Below are positions 1 through 7,287 of a DNA stretch of 64,000 bases, in pieces. The stretch is from SAR202-VII-2 sp965263165 (lineage in GTDB: Bacteria; Chloroflexota; Dehalococcoidia; Lucifugimonadales; SAR202-VII-2). The translations under genes and the position numbers were made by a program. The DNA is taken from assembly GCA_965263165.1 (NCBI GenBank), contig OZ253584.1:2294001-2358000 (forward strand), in the 5' to 3' direction. Within the stretch, counting starts at the first letter, position 1; every line of letters starts with the position of its first letter. Under the pieces are notes generated by a model that saw nothing but the letters and a program-made list of their open reading frames with translations, was not told where the DNA came from and did no database searches.

Positions 1-2
1 AT

Positions 3-674
3 AGAATCGCCCCCGCGGGGGTAACACTGGCCATCAACACCGGCGCCATCGTTGATCTGACGGATGAGGAGATCGCACGGGGCGTGGAGCAGAGCCTGGA
101 AATAGCCAAGGTCATGGCCCGCCGCAAGGTGGACATCATCATCCTCGGCGGCATTCCACTGAACCTGTGGGTGGGCTACGAGCGCATCGGGAAGTTCCTC
201 AAAGACCTCGAAGAGGAGAACGGCGTTCCGTTCTCCAGCAGCATCACCTGCCAGATGAACGCCCTCCGGCAGGTCAGGGCGGAGAAGCTGGTCGTGGTGC
301 AGATCGCCGACCCGCCGCCAGTCCCGGAGCCCAAGGACGACTACCTTTCCATCGAGGGCTTCGAAGTCCTGGGCGTGAAGGGGGTGGGCGTCGGCGAGGA
401 CTGGCTGGCCCGCACGCCCTCGGCTCGCTCGGCGGCCCTGGCTAGGCAGTTGATGGAGGAACACCCGGACGCCGACACCGTGTATATTCCCAGTCCCAAC
501 AAGGCCACCGCCGACCAGATCGAGGCTATCGAGCGGGACACTGGCGCCAGTGTGGTCACCGCCAGCCAGTCGATCATATGGGAAGGGCTGCGCCGGTGCG
601 GCGTCACCGAGCCCATCTACGGATGGGGTCGCCTCTTCCGCGGTCCATGGGAAGGCTTGGCCTTTCCGGCGTAG
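3..674 (+). CDS. Asp/Glu racemase / arylmalonate decarboxylase / maleate isomerase family protein (5' truncated)
   Basis: The reading frame is already open at the first complete codon and continues to a TAG at 672-674, so the N-terminus lies outside the window; 223 residues are visible. A GTG at 84 could be taken as a start, but the upstream residues (ending AINTGAIVDLTDEEIARG) read as protein of this family. The Cys in SSITCQMN lies where the first catalytic Cys of the Asp/Glu racemase fold is expected. The C-terminal stretch TASQSIIWEGLRRCG matches the family pattern of a conserved block followed by W..LR..G, with no Cys at the usual second catalytic position. That favours a decarboxylase- or isomerase-like member over a two-Cys racemase. 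The substrate is unknown. Confidence 0.75.
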   Translation, partial: RIAPAGVTLAINTGAIVDLTDEEIARGVEQSLEIAKVMARRKVDIIILGGIPLNLWVGYERIGKFLKDLEEENGVPFSSSITCQMNALRQVRAEKLVVVQIADPPPVPEPKDDYLSIEGFEVLGVKGVGVGEDWLARTPSARSAALARQLMEEHPDADTVYIPSPNKATADQIEAIERDTGASVVTASQSIIWEGLRRCGVTEPIYGWGRLFRGPWEGLAFPA

Positions 675-852
675 GACGCGTATCGAGAGCGCCATACGTA
701 GGTTGCCATGCCCCAGAGGCTGGACTATGACGACAACCTTGAAACGCTGCGCCATTCTCCGATGTAGTGATGCCAGCCGGACGGGACTGGAATCGGGAAG
801 TGAGACCGTAAAGCGGATGGCCAACCCTCGCCGAGCGTTGCCCTCCGCCGGA

Positions 853-880
853 TGACGGCTCGCGCCTCCCGCTGTACAAT
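853..880 (+). promoter_or_regulatory. Candidate sigma70-type promoter of the cyclase gene
   Basis: TGACGG (853-858) and TACAAT (875-880) are 16 bp apart. The predicted transcript would begin near 887, upstream of the GGAGG at 899-903 that precedes the GTG start at 910. Only the -10 box is a good match. Confidence 0.4.
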
Positions 881-909
881 CCCCCCAGTTCTTCCGCTGG
901 AGGCGCGCC

Positions 910-1857
910 GTGGATGTTGCCGAGTTCCTGGTCTGGGCCGAGCAGTTCAAGAACTGGGGCCGCTGGGGCCCGGACGACGAGATCGGCACACTGAACCACG
1001 TCACGCCGGAGCACATCGTCGAGGCGAGCCGCCTGGTGCGTAAGGGCAGAGTTATCAGTCTTGCCATCCCCTTCAACATGGACGGACCACAGCGCCGCAC
1101 CCCCACGAACAAGCGCTTCAACGCCATCCACGCCATGCTCAAGACCGGCATCGACGACCCAGCCCTTTTCTCGGACAACCCGCCCATTCTCCACGTCACC
1201 GACGACATGGCGACGCTGGCCCTTCAGGGGCAGACCCAATGGGACTCCCTGGCGCACGTCATCTTCAAGGGCAGGCTCTACAATGACCGTCCCCACTACC
1301 TGGTGACGGGCAACGGCGCCGAGCGTAACAGCATGGACAAGACCTCCAACAAGATTGTGGGGCGGGGTGTGTTGCTGGACTTCCCCAGGTACAAGGGCGT
1401 CGACTGGTTGACGCCGGGGACGGCCATCACCATTGACGACCTGGAGGGTTGTGCCGCAGCGCAGGGTGTCGAGGTGCGACAGGGGGACTTTCTCATGATC
1501 CGAACGGGGCACGTGGCGCTCTGCAAGGCGAAGCGGAGCTGGGACGGGTTCGTGTTCAGCGATTGCGCCGGTCTCTCCGTCCACACGATTCCCTGGCTGT
1601 TCGAGAAGAAAGTGGCAAGCGTCGCTGCGGACAATTTCGCCGTTGAGGTGCATCCTACGGAGGTGGAGGGCCAGCGCATCCCCTTCCACCTGGTCGCCAT
1701 TGCCTACGTCGGCCTGCTGTTGGGTGAGATCCTGGACCTCGACGAGTTGGCCGAGGCCTGCGCCGAGGACGGCGTCTACGAGTTCTTCTTCGTTGCCCCA
1801 CCGTTGCCCATCACCGGCTCCGTCGGCTCCCCAATGAACCCACAGGCGATAAAGTAG
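910..1857 (+). CDS. Cyclase family protein (kynurenine formamidase-like fold)
   Basis: The 315-residue protein matches the long putative-cyclase (PF04199) type, metal-dependent hydrolases related to kynurenine formamidase. It opens with the conserved W.RWG..DE.GTLN pattern (residues about 17-30). The stretch QWDSLAHV corresponds to the metal-binding HxGTHxDxxxH motif of the family, here in its W-D-x-L-A-H form, and SVHTIPWL and VEVHPTE supply later conserved positions. The GTG start is supported by GGAGG six bases upstream. It is a single gene between a racemase-family gene and the convergent tsaB. Members of this group act on amide or lactone rings in catabolism; the substrate cannot be deduced. 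Confidence 0.8.
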   Translation: MDVAEFLVWAEQFKNWGRWGPDDEIGTLNHVTPEHIVEASRLVRKGRVISLAIPFNMDGPQRRTPTNKRFNAIHAMLKTGIDDPALFSDNPPILHVTDDMATLALQGQTQWDSLAHVIFKGRLYNDRPHYLVTGNGAERNSMDKTSNKIVGRGVLLDFPRYKGVDWLTPGTAITIDDLEGCAAAQGVEVRQGDFLMIRTGHVALCKAKRSWDGFVFSDCAGLSVHTIPWLFEKKVASVAADNFAVEVHPTEVEGQRIPFHLVAIAYVGLLLGEILDLDELAEACAEDGVYEFFFVAPPLPITGSVGSPMNPQAIK

Positions 1858-1872
1858 CCGGCGGCGCTGGCC

Positions 1873-2568
1873 CTATTTGATTCGCTGCGGAGGTTTCGGC
1901 TTCGTGATGGCAGGGCCTCGCAGATAGCGGGGTTGCAGGGTGGCGGCGTCGGCAGTGTGGCCGGCTGACAACCTTAGGCGCCCAAGGGATGCCAGCGCGG
2001 AGAGGCGACGGGTGGGGGCGGGCGCCAACAGCAGGGCCGATCCCGGCGGCGCCTGACCCTGCAGCTCCTCCCGAACTGTCTCGAGGCCCTCGCCGCAAAA
2101 GATGACATCGCCGGGCACTGCCCTGAGAACGTCCTCCAGCGGTGAGACCTGCTCCTCGACGAGTGCCCGCGGCGCCCTCTCCTCCCAGCCCTGGTAGACT
2201 GCCCAAGCGACGTTGCCACGGCCGGCATCCATCAGCGGGCAGACAGCGTGGCTGAGGCCGAGATAGGGAAGGGCCTCGATTTCCAACGTTCCCACGGGGA
2301 CCAGCGCGACGCCGGTGGCGTGCGCCAACCCCTTGGCCAAGCCCAGCCCCGTGCGCAAGGCGCTGAAGTTCCCCGGGCCGATGGCCACGATGAGGGCAGT
2401 CAGATCAGCCGCCGGTAGGCCCCCATCCTTGAGCATGCGCTCGATGGCCGGCGCCATCTCCATCGTGTGGTTCTGCCGGGAGCGCCAGGCCGTCTCCCTG
2501 GCCACGACTCCATCCTGCGCCAGCGCAATGCCGGCCCACCGGGATGAGGTGTCGATGCAGAGTTCCAT
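1873..2568 (-). CDS. tsaB: tRNA threonylcarbamoyladenosine biosynthesis protein TsaB
   Basis: TsaB is the dimerisation partner of TsaD in the complex that makes t6A at position 37 of ANN-decoding tRNAs. The 231-residue protein begins with the ASKHA-fold strand MELCIDTSS and carries GPGNFSALRTG (residues 64-74), the equivalent of the GPGSFTGLRIG signature. His34 lies in the RQNHTMEM segment typical of TsaB. It is the last gene of a thiL-tsaE-tsaB operon: the tsaE stop codon is 3 bp upstream of its ATG. tsaD is not in the window. Confidence 0.93.
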   Translation of the reverse strand: MELCIDTSSRWAGIALAQDGVVARETAWRSRQNHTMEMAPAIERMLKDGGLPAADLTALIVAIGPGNFSALRTGLGLAKGLAHATGVALVPVGTLEIEALPYLGLSHAVCPLMDAGRGNVAWAVYQGWEERAPRALVEEQVSPLEDVLRAVPGDVIFCGEGLETVREELQGQAPPGSALLLAPAPTRRLSALASLGRLRLSAGHTADAATLQPRYLRGPAITKPKPPQRIK

Positions 2569-2571
2569 GGC

Positions 2572-3045
2572 CTACGACGGGTGGGCGAAGGCGCGCTGTA
2601 GTCTCTCCACGAGCTTCTCGTAGCGGGGGCCGTTAGGGACCAAGGTCAGCCGCCTCGCCTGTTCGCCGGCAGTTTCCAGCCGCACTAGCAGGTGATCGCC
2701 GGGGAAGCCCTGGGGCACGCGCTCCGCCCATTCGACCACCAGAACGCCATCGCTGTCGTCAACGTACTCGTCCAAGCCCAGGTCGTACAGTTCCTCGATG
2801 GTGCTGAGCCGGTACAGGTCGGCGTGGTGCAGCGGCAGCCTTCCCTGGTATTCGGTCATTAGCACGAATGTGGGGCTTCGGGCATGGTCCTGGACGCCCA
2901 ATCCCCAGGCGATGCCCTGCGTGAGGCAGGTCTTCCCCACACCGAGTCCTCCGCTTAGCAGGAAGACGTCGCCCTGCTGGGCCAGCTCGCCCAGGGCGCG
3001 GCCGATGCGCTGCGTTTCCTCCGGGCTGTGCGCGGATAGCTCCAT
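2572..3045 (-). CDS. tsaE: tRNA threonylcarbamoyladenosine biosynthesis ATPase TsaE
   Basis: TsaE is the small P-loop ATPase that drives cycling of the TsaB-TsaD complex in t6A synthesis. A Walker A motif GGLGVGKT is at residues 32-39, followed by SPTF (57-60), HHADLYRL and the acidic VVEWAER segment, all typical. A longer frame exists upstream, but I chose the ATG at 3045 because the thiL stop TAA shares a base with it (TAATG) and GGAG lies upstream inside thiL. The overlap suggests translational coupling. The 157-residue length is usual. Confidence 0.93.
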   Translation of the reverse strand: MELSAHSPEETQRIGRALGELAQQGDVFLLSGGLGVGKTCLTQGIAWGLGVQDHARSPTFVLMTEYQGRLPLHHADLYRLSTIEELYDLGLDEYVDDSDGVLVVEWAERVPQGFPGDHLLVRLETAGEQARRLTLVPNGPRYEKLVERLQRAFAHPS

Positions 3046-4043
3046 TAGGCCTGGCTCCGGCGGAGGTGGTCCCACCCGCCCGCCGCCGCGGGCGCCGTCT
3101 TCCCCTGGGCGTCGACCACATCGACGTGCCCGGGGCTGCCCGCGACCACGGCGCCGATGACTGCTGGCGGGGTAGGGAGGAAGGGCAGGGCCTTTTCCAA
3201 GGCAATCTCGTTGGCGGTGAAGAGAAGCTGATAGTCCTCGCCTCCGTTCAACGCAAGCTCCAGCGCATCAGCGGGGAAGGCTTTCCAAAGGGCAGGGTGG
3301 ATGGGCGCCGCGTGCGCTTCGATGCGGGCGGCAACCCCGCTGGCCTTGCAAAGCTTGCCAAGGTCGGCTAAGAGCCCGTCGCTAACGTCAATGGCCGCGA
3401 TCACCCCTGCGCCGGCCAGGATCCGGCCCGCCGCGATCTGCGGCGCGGGCCGGAAGTGCGCCTCGAGCAGGGAAGCGGAAACGGCGTCCGAACTGGACGC
3501 TGATTCTAGGAGCAGCCGCAGCCCCCCTGCGGACCCCCCCAGTGCTCCCGTGACAGCGATACAGTCTCCAACTCGTGCGGCGGTGCGGGTCATGAGTATC
3601 CCGGCGCTGTATCCGGTGAGGCTAATCGTCACGAAGAACACCGGCGACGCCACAACGTCCCCGCCGACGATGGCGCCCCCGTGGGAATCGCAGCAGTCCA
3701 GCATGCCCTGGTACAGGGCGTCCAGATCGGCCACGGCCGCATCGGGGGGCACTCCCAGCGTGACCACCGCGAAGCGGGGATCGCAGCCCATGGCGGCGAC
3801 ATCGCTCAAATTGGACGCCATGGCCTTCCAGCCGATGTCCTTCCAGGGCATTATGCCGGGGAGAAAGTGGACCCCCTCTACCATCGTGTCCGTGGTGGCG
3901 ACCTCTGCCCCGCCAGCCACCGTCCAAGCCGCCGCGTCGTCGCCGATTCCCAGAAGCAGTCCCTCCGGGGGGCGCTGCCGCCGTTCGACGGTGGCCCGCA
4001 GCCGTTCTATGAGCCCAAACTCGCCAAGGTCTTCCACGTTCAT
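3045..4043 (-). CDS. thiL: Thiamine-monophosphate kinase
   Basis: ThiL phosphorylates thiamine monophosphate to thiamine pyrophosphate with ATP. The protein (332 residues from the chosen start) has the PurM/AIR-synthase fold hallmarks: GIGDDAA (residues 32-38), TDTMVEGVHF (51-60), SDVAAMG, GGDVVAS and a C-terminal NGGEDYQLLF. The frame extends 23 codons further upstream, but the ATG at 4043 begins with the family-like NVEDLGEFGLIERL and sits 6 bp after a strong -10 box, so an earlier start would not be transcribed from that promoter. It is the first gene of thiL-tsaE-tsaB, a mix of cofactor and tRNA-modification functions. Confidence 0.93.
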   Translation of the reverse strand: MNVEDLGEFGLIERLRATVERRQRPPEGLLLGIGDDAAAWTVAGGAEVATTDTMVEGVHFLPGIMPWKDIGWKAMASNLSDVAAMGCDPRFAVVTLGVPPDAAVADLDALYQGMLDCCDSHGGAIVGGDVVASPVFFVTISLTGYSAGILMTRTAARVGDCIAVTGALGGSAGGLRLLLESASSSDAVSASLLEAHFRPAPQIAAGRILAGAGVIAAIDVSDGLLADLGKLCKASGVAARIEAHAAPIHPALWKAFPADALELALNGGEDYQLLFTANEIALEKALPFLPTPPAVIGAVVAGSPGHVDVVDAQGKTAPAAAGGWDHLRRSQA

Positions 4044-4049
4044 GTGTGG

Positions 4050-4078
4050 ATTATAGGCGTCGCCGAAAATCGTCACAA
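4050..4078 (-). promoter_or_regulatory. Promoter of thiL-tsaE-tsaB, probably giving a leaderless mRNA
   Basis: On the minus strand TTGTGA, a 17-bp spacer and a perfect TATAAT are followed by six bases and then the thiL ATG. Transcription would start at or within a base or two of the A of the start codon. No ribosome binding site is present or possible. Confidence 0.6.
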
Positions 4079-4372
4079 CAACGACCGTTCGTCTCCCCGC
4101 TCCAGCCGCCAAGGATCTGGAGCGGCGCTATAATGTGGGCTGTTAGTAAAGACAGAGCGGAGCGCCAAGACATCCCAGCCCCGGGATGGAATCAGGACGT
4201 AACGCGTCGTGTTGCTGAGATTGGTGAATCTGACGGCTGAGTTTCTCGGTGTGATCAGCGACATGCGCGGGAAGGAAGGGTAGGCTGTCGGGCCATTTCG
4301 GCGCTGGCTCCGCCCTGTCTGCCCGGGATCACCGATAGCGCCGCGGGGCGCCATGCACAATAGGAGGGATTG
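4079..4372. other. Intergenic region between divergent thiL and nfo
   Basis: About 330 bp separate the two genes. It holds the thiL promoter and, on the plus strand, an isolated TATAAT at 4129-4134 without a -35 match. AGGAGG at 4362-4367 is the nfo ribosome binding site. The 4140-4350 stretch is GC-rich and could fold as an RNA leader, but I recognise no tRNA, T-box or riboswitch motif in it. Confidence 0.4.
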
Positions 4373-5233
4373 ATGAAGATTGGCGCACATGTATCAAGCT
4401 CTGGCGCCCTCACCAACGTCTTCGAGCGGGCCGAGGCCATTGGCGCCGAAGCCATGCAGCTTTTCATTTCCTCGCCGCGGTTCTGGGCCATGAAACCCAT
4501 CGCTGATGAGACCGCAGGGGAGTTCCGCCGCCTGTCGGAGGAGACGGGCATCGGCCCCACCTATCTGCACGGGATCTACCTCGTAAGCATCTGCTCCCCC
4601 AACGAGGACCTCGTTGGCAAGTCCGTGATGGCCCTTCAGAACTACATGGGAGGGGCCGGCGCCATCGGGGCCGCGGGGGTCATCTTCCACTGCGGCAGTC
4701 ACGGAGGCGAGGGCTTCGACGCAGTGTTCGACCGGGCGGTCAAGGCCCTCGAAGCAGTGCTCGATGCAAGCCCTGAGGACGTGCAGATGGTCATCGAGAA
4801 CAGTGCGGGCATGGGCAACCACATCGGCTCGAAGTTCTCCGAGATCGGCAGGGTTCTGAAGGCGCTCGGTGATCCCAGGGTCAGGGTATGTCTGGACACC
4901 CAGCACTCGTTTGCCGCCGGCTACGACCTCACAAAGAAGGACGCGCTGGAAGCGGTCATGGACGAGTTCGACCGGGAAATCGGCGTGGACAAGCTGGCCG
5001 CCGTGCACTGCAACGATTCGAAGATTGCTTTTGGCGGGGCCGTCGACCGCCACGAGAACATCGGCGAGGGGAAGATGGGATTGGAGGCCTTCGAGATCAT
5101 CATGGCCCATCCCGCCTTCAGGGATCCGCCCTTCCTTCTGGAGGTGCCCGGCGGCGGCAAGGAGGCTAGGGGGCCGGATAAGGAGAACGTGGATCGCCTG
5201 AAGCGCATCCGGGATTCGCTGGGCCTCGGCTAG
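4373..5233 (+). CDS. nfo: Deoxyribonuclease IV (endonuclease IV)
   Basis: This is the TIM-barrel AP endonuclease of base excision repair that cleaves 5' to abasic sites using three metal ions. The 286-residue protein starts with the canonical MKIGAHVSSSG and carries the expected metal ligands: His66 in YLHGIYL, His106 and His110 in FHCGSH, Glu142 in MVIENSAG, Asp175 and His178 in LDTQHSF, and the C-terminal HENIGEGKMG. I chose the ATG at 4373 over the TTG one codon earlier because AGGAGG lies five bases upstream. The next gene starts 2 bp after its stop, so the two probably form an operon. Confidence 0.95.
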   Translation: MKIGAHVSSSGALTNVFERAEAIGAEAMQLFISSPRFWAMKPIADETAGEFRRLSEETGIGPTYLHGIYLVSICSPNEDLVGKSVMALQNYMGGAGAIGAAGVIFHCGSHGGEGFDAVFDRAVKALEAVLDASPEDVQMVIENSAGMGNHIGSKFSEIGRVLKALGDPRVRVCLDTQHSFAAGYDLTKKDALEAVMDEFDREIGVDKLAAVHCNDSKIAFGGAVDRHENIGEGKMGLEAFEIIMAHPAFRDPPFLLEVPGGGKEARGPDKENVDRLKRIRDSLGLG

Positions 5234-5235
5234 GT

Positions 5236-5607
5236 ATGCGTTTGAGCCGCAGGGAGTTCCGCGACCTCGTGAGGGAGGCTATCGAGAGCCTGCCGAAGGA
5301 CTTCTTGGACCGGATGGAGAACTGCGACGTCGTCACTCAGGACTGGCCTGAGCCCCAGCAACTCGACATCAGCGGCTTCGAGACGCAACACGACCTGCTG
5401 GGTCTGTACGAGGGCATTCCTCTCACGGAACGGGGCTTCTACGACTTGGTTCTGCCGGACAAGATCACGCTCTTCCAGCGCCCCATCGAGGCCATCTGCA
5501 GAACGCAACAGGAGGTGGTGGAGCAGGTGCGCCTTACCGTTGTCCACGAGATCGCCCATCACTTCGGCATCGACGACGAGCGTCTGGATGAACTGGGCGT
5601 GGAGTAG
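5236..5607 (+). CDS. Metallopeptidase family protein (minimal zincin, DUF1025 type)
   Basis: A 123-residue protein of the zincin-like type I metallopeptidase family (PF06262). The zinc motif HEIAHHFGIDD at residues 104-114 fits HExxHxxGxxD, with Glu105 as general base. No signal peptide or membrane segment is visible, so it should be cytoplasmic. It starts 2 bp after the nfo stop. The family is widespread in Actinobacteria and Chloroflexota and its physiological substrate is unknown. Confidence 0.85.
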   Translation: MRLSRREFRDLVREAIESLPKDFLDRMENCDVVTQDWPEPQQLDISGFETQHDLLGLYEGIPLTERGFYDLVLPDKITLFQRPIEAICRTQQEVVEQVRLTVVHEIAHHFGIDDERLDELGVE

Positions 5608-5688
5608 CCTGACGAAGGCGGCCCCAGAGCCGGCCAATCCCAAGGATTCGGAGGGCCGCTAAGCCTGCTTGGCCAGGACGCCCTTTGC

Positions 5689-5717
5689 TTGACCCATGCT
5701 CCACGGCGGCGCACAAT
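5689..5717 (+). promoter_or_regulatory. Promoter of the iron-containing redox enzyme gene
   Basis: TTGACC (5689-5694) and CACAAT (5712-5717) are separated by exactly 17 bp. The predicted start, near 5724, lies downstream of a possible early start codon at 5685 and so rules that start out. Confidence 0.5.
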
Positions 5718-5747
5718 GAGCGGACTCTGTGGAGCATGGAGGGCGTG

Positions 5748-6428
5748 ATGGCAACGGACGTGACGAGCAGTCGCTTCGTCGACGAGGTTATCCGGGATAT
5801 CATCGAGCCTGGAACAGAGCGGTTGATGGAAAGCCGTTACTTCACAGACCTTCGCTCCGGCAAGCTGACCACGCGGCGGCTCCAGGGCTTCTCCATCCAG
5901 CACTACATCCACAACATGGCGGTCCTTAAGCTCATCGTCTTGGGGGCCGTGCAGCGCGCCACAAACGACGGGCCCTTCATGGCCGTGGTGGAAGCGCTGA
6001 ACGAAGAGGTCTCCCACCCGGCGCTGGCAAAGAAATTTGGCCTGGCGTTGGGTCTGAGCGAAACAGACTTTGAGCGGTCGTTGCCGGCCTACGGTTGTCT
6101 GCTTCATACGGGCGCCGTGCTGCACGGCGTGTTCTTGGGTGGAGAGGTGGACCTTCTCACGGTGTTGTTGTCCAACGAGACTATGGTGCAGCGCTACGCC
6201 ACGGAGTTTGACGCCAATCTCCGCACCCACTACGACATCCCCGAGGAGGCCCTGGAGTTCTTTGTAGTGCACAAGGGGGCGGACGTTGAACATACGGCCA
6301 GGTCGGCCAACGCCATTGCGGGCATGGCCAACACGGACGAGGACCAAGAGCGGGTCAGGGTAATGTGCCGGAACATGGCCCGCCTCAAGCTGGGCAAGTT
6401 CGACAGCATCTACGATGAGTACGCCTGA
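5748..6428 (+). CDS. Iron-containing redox enzyme family protein (haem oxygenase/PqqC/CADD fold)
   Basis: A 226-residue all-helical protein resembling the PqqC/TenA/CADD haem-oxygenase-like superfamily, whose members use a di-iron or cofactor-free site for O2-dependent chemistry. Likely ligand positions are Glu and His in LNEEVSHPALAKKFG, His in LLHTGAVLHG, and Glu and His in KGADVEHTARS, matching the E..H...H pattern of the CADD-like di-iron oxidases. The ATG at 5748 follows GGAGGG (5738-5743); ATG at 5736 is an alternative. It is an isolated gene with its own promoter. Possible roles include p-aminobenzoate or cofactor synthesis, but nothing here fixes the substrate. Confidence 0.75.
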   Translation: MATDVTSSRFVDEVIRDIIEPGTERLMESRYFTDLRSGKLTTRRLQGFSIQHYIHNMAVLKLIVLGAVQRATNDGPFMAVVEALNEEVSHPALAKKFGLALGLSETDFERSLPAYGCLLHTGAVLHGVFLGGEVDLLTVLLSNETMVQRYATEFDANLRTHYDIPEEALEFFVVHKGADVEHTARSANAIAGMANTDEDQERVRVMCRNMARLKLGKFDSIYDEYA

Positions 6429-6445
6429 GAAGCGCGGCTCGGTTT

Positions 6446-7165
6446 TCAGTCCTTCCAGAAGCGCTCTTCTTTGACGTTCCAGCCGGCGGGCGCCAGCCGT
6501 TCCTTGGCGTCTTCGATCATGCCGGGGTGGCCGCACAGGTAAACCAGCGTCGTTTCCCTCTCTAGGCCGTACTCCGCGAGGTGCTTTTCCACCAGGGTGT
6601 TGACCCTACCGGTTTCGCCTTTCCATGAGGCGTTTCGCTGTTCCTGCGGCCTGCTGATGGTCTTCATGAAGCGCACGGTCTCCGGGTGACTGAGCGCCAG
6701 CGTCTCCAGTTCGTCGTCGTAGCCGAACTCATCGACGTAGCTGGCCCCTTCTAGGACAAAGAAACGAAGCCCCTGTCCCCCGTCGTTGAGGTAGTGGCGA
6801 ATCATACTGATGAAGGGAGCGACGCCTGTTACCGTGGCCACCATGAGATGGTCCCGGTAGTCTGGCTCCAGGGTGAAGATGCCCTTGGCCCTGGGCCGAA
6901 TCGTCACCGTGTCCCCCACGCTCATGTTGTAGAGGATTGGAGTCAGATTGCCGTCGGGCGGGGGCACCAACTCAACGAACAGTTCGATGAAGGGCTCGTG
7001 GGGGGCGGACGCGATGGAGTACGGCCGCTCGACGCCGTCGGCGCCGACGGTTACGTATTGTCCGGGCTTGAACGCGTAGTCGATCTCCGGCTCGAGCTTG
7101 ACGACCCAGAGATCCGCGCTGATTTTCCGGCGCTCCGCGATTGTGGCTTTTGGGAGATCGGCCAA
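6446..7165 (-). CDS. FAD-binding ferredoxin/flavodoxin-NADP+ reductase
   Basis: A 239-residue flavoprotein reductase. RPYSIAS (residues 47-53) is the FAD isoalloxazine-binding motif of the FNR superfamily, TVTGVAPF (111-118) is the pyrophosphate/NADP loop, and YLCGHPGMIED is the C-terminal NADP-binding segment. The end, EERFWKD, resembles bacterial Fpr, which places an aromatic residue next to the flavin. It should move electrons between NADPH and ferredoxin or flavodoxin. The start is a TTG preceded by GAGAAGG. It lies downstream of mtaB on the same strand with a 118-bp gap holding its own promoter and a possible operator. Confidence 0.85.
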   Translation of the reverse strand: MADLPKATIAERRKISADLWVVKLEPEIDYAFKPGQYVTVGADGVERPYSIASAPHEPFIELFVELVPPPDGNLTPILYNMSVGDTVTIRPRAKGIFTLEPDYRDHLMVATVTGVAPFISMIRHYLNDGGQGLRFFVLEGASYVDEFGYDDELETLALSHPETVRFMKTISRPQEQRNASWKGETGRVNTLVEKHLAEYGLERETTLVYLCGHPGMIEDAKERLAPAGWNVKEERFWKD

Positions 7166-7253
7166 GGCATCCTTCTCAGGGGTTGCGTCACCCTTTGGCG
7201 AACTTGCGCTTTCAACAGCCAGAGGCCCCCGCGCGCGCGGAGAACCTCACGGC

Positions 7254-7267
7254 GTGAATTATTTCAC
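7254..7267. promoter_or_regulatory. Perfect inverted repeat, CRP/FNR-family-like operator
   Basis: GTGAA-TTAT-TTCAC is a perfect 5+5 palindrome. With its flanks it reads CGTGA-N6-TCACA, close to the TGTGA-N6-TCACA site bound by CRP-family regulators. It overlaps the -10 box proposed for the ferredoxin reductase gene, about 90 bp upstream of its start. Confidence 0.4.
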
Positions 7268-7287
7268 AATTGCTTCGCCGGCGTCAA
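7258..7287 (-). promoter_or_regulatory. Candidate promoter of the ferredoxin reductase gene
   Basis: On the minus strand TTGACG, an 18-bp spacer and AATAAT precede the gene by about 93 bp. The palindrome at 7254-7267 covers the -10 region, so a bound regulator would be expected to repress. Confidence 0.35.

Noticed and set aside
604..1689. Minus-strand frame of 361 codons opposite the cyclase gene
   Set aside because: Antisense shadow of a well-supported gene, no family resemblance and no ribosome binding site.
4129..4134. TATAAT as a promoter for nfo
   Set aside because: No -35 match at 16-18 bp upstream and a leader of about 230 bp would be needed. Left as a possibility only.
4135..4372. 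RNA gene or riboswitch in the nfo leader
   Set aside because: I looked for tRNA arms, T-box and SRP-like motifs and found none.
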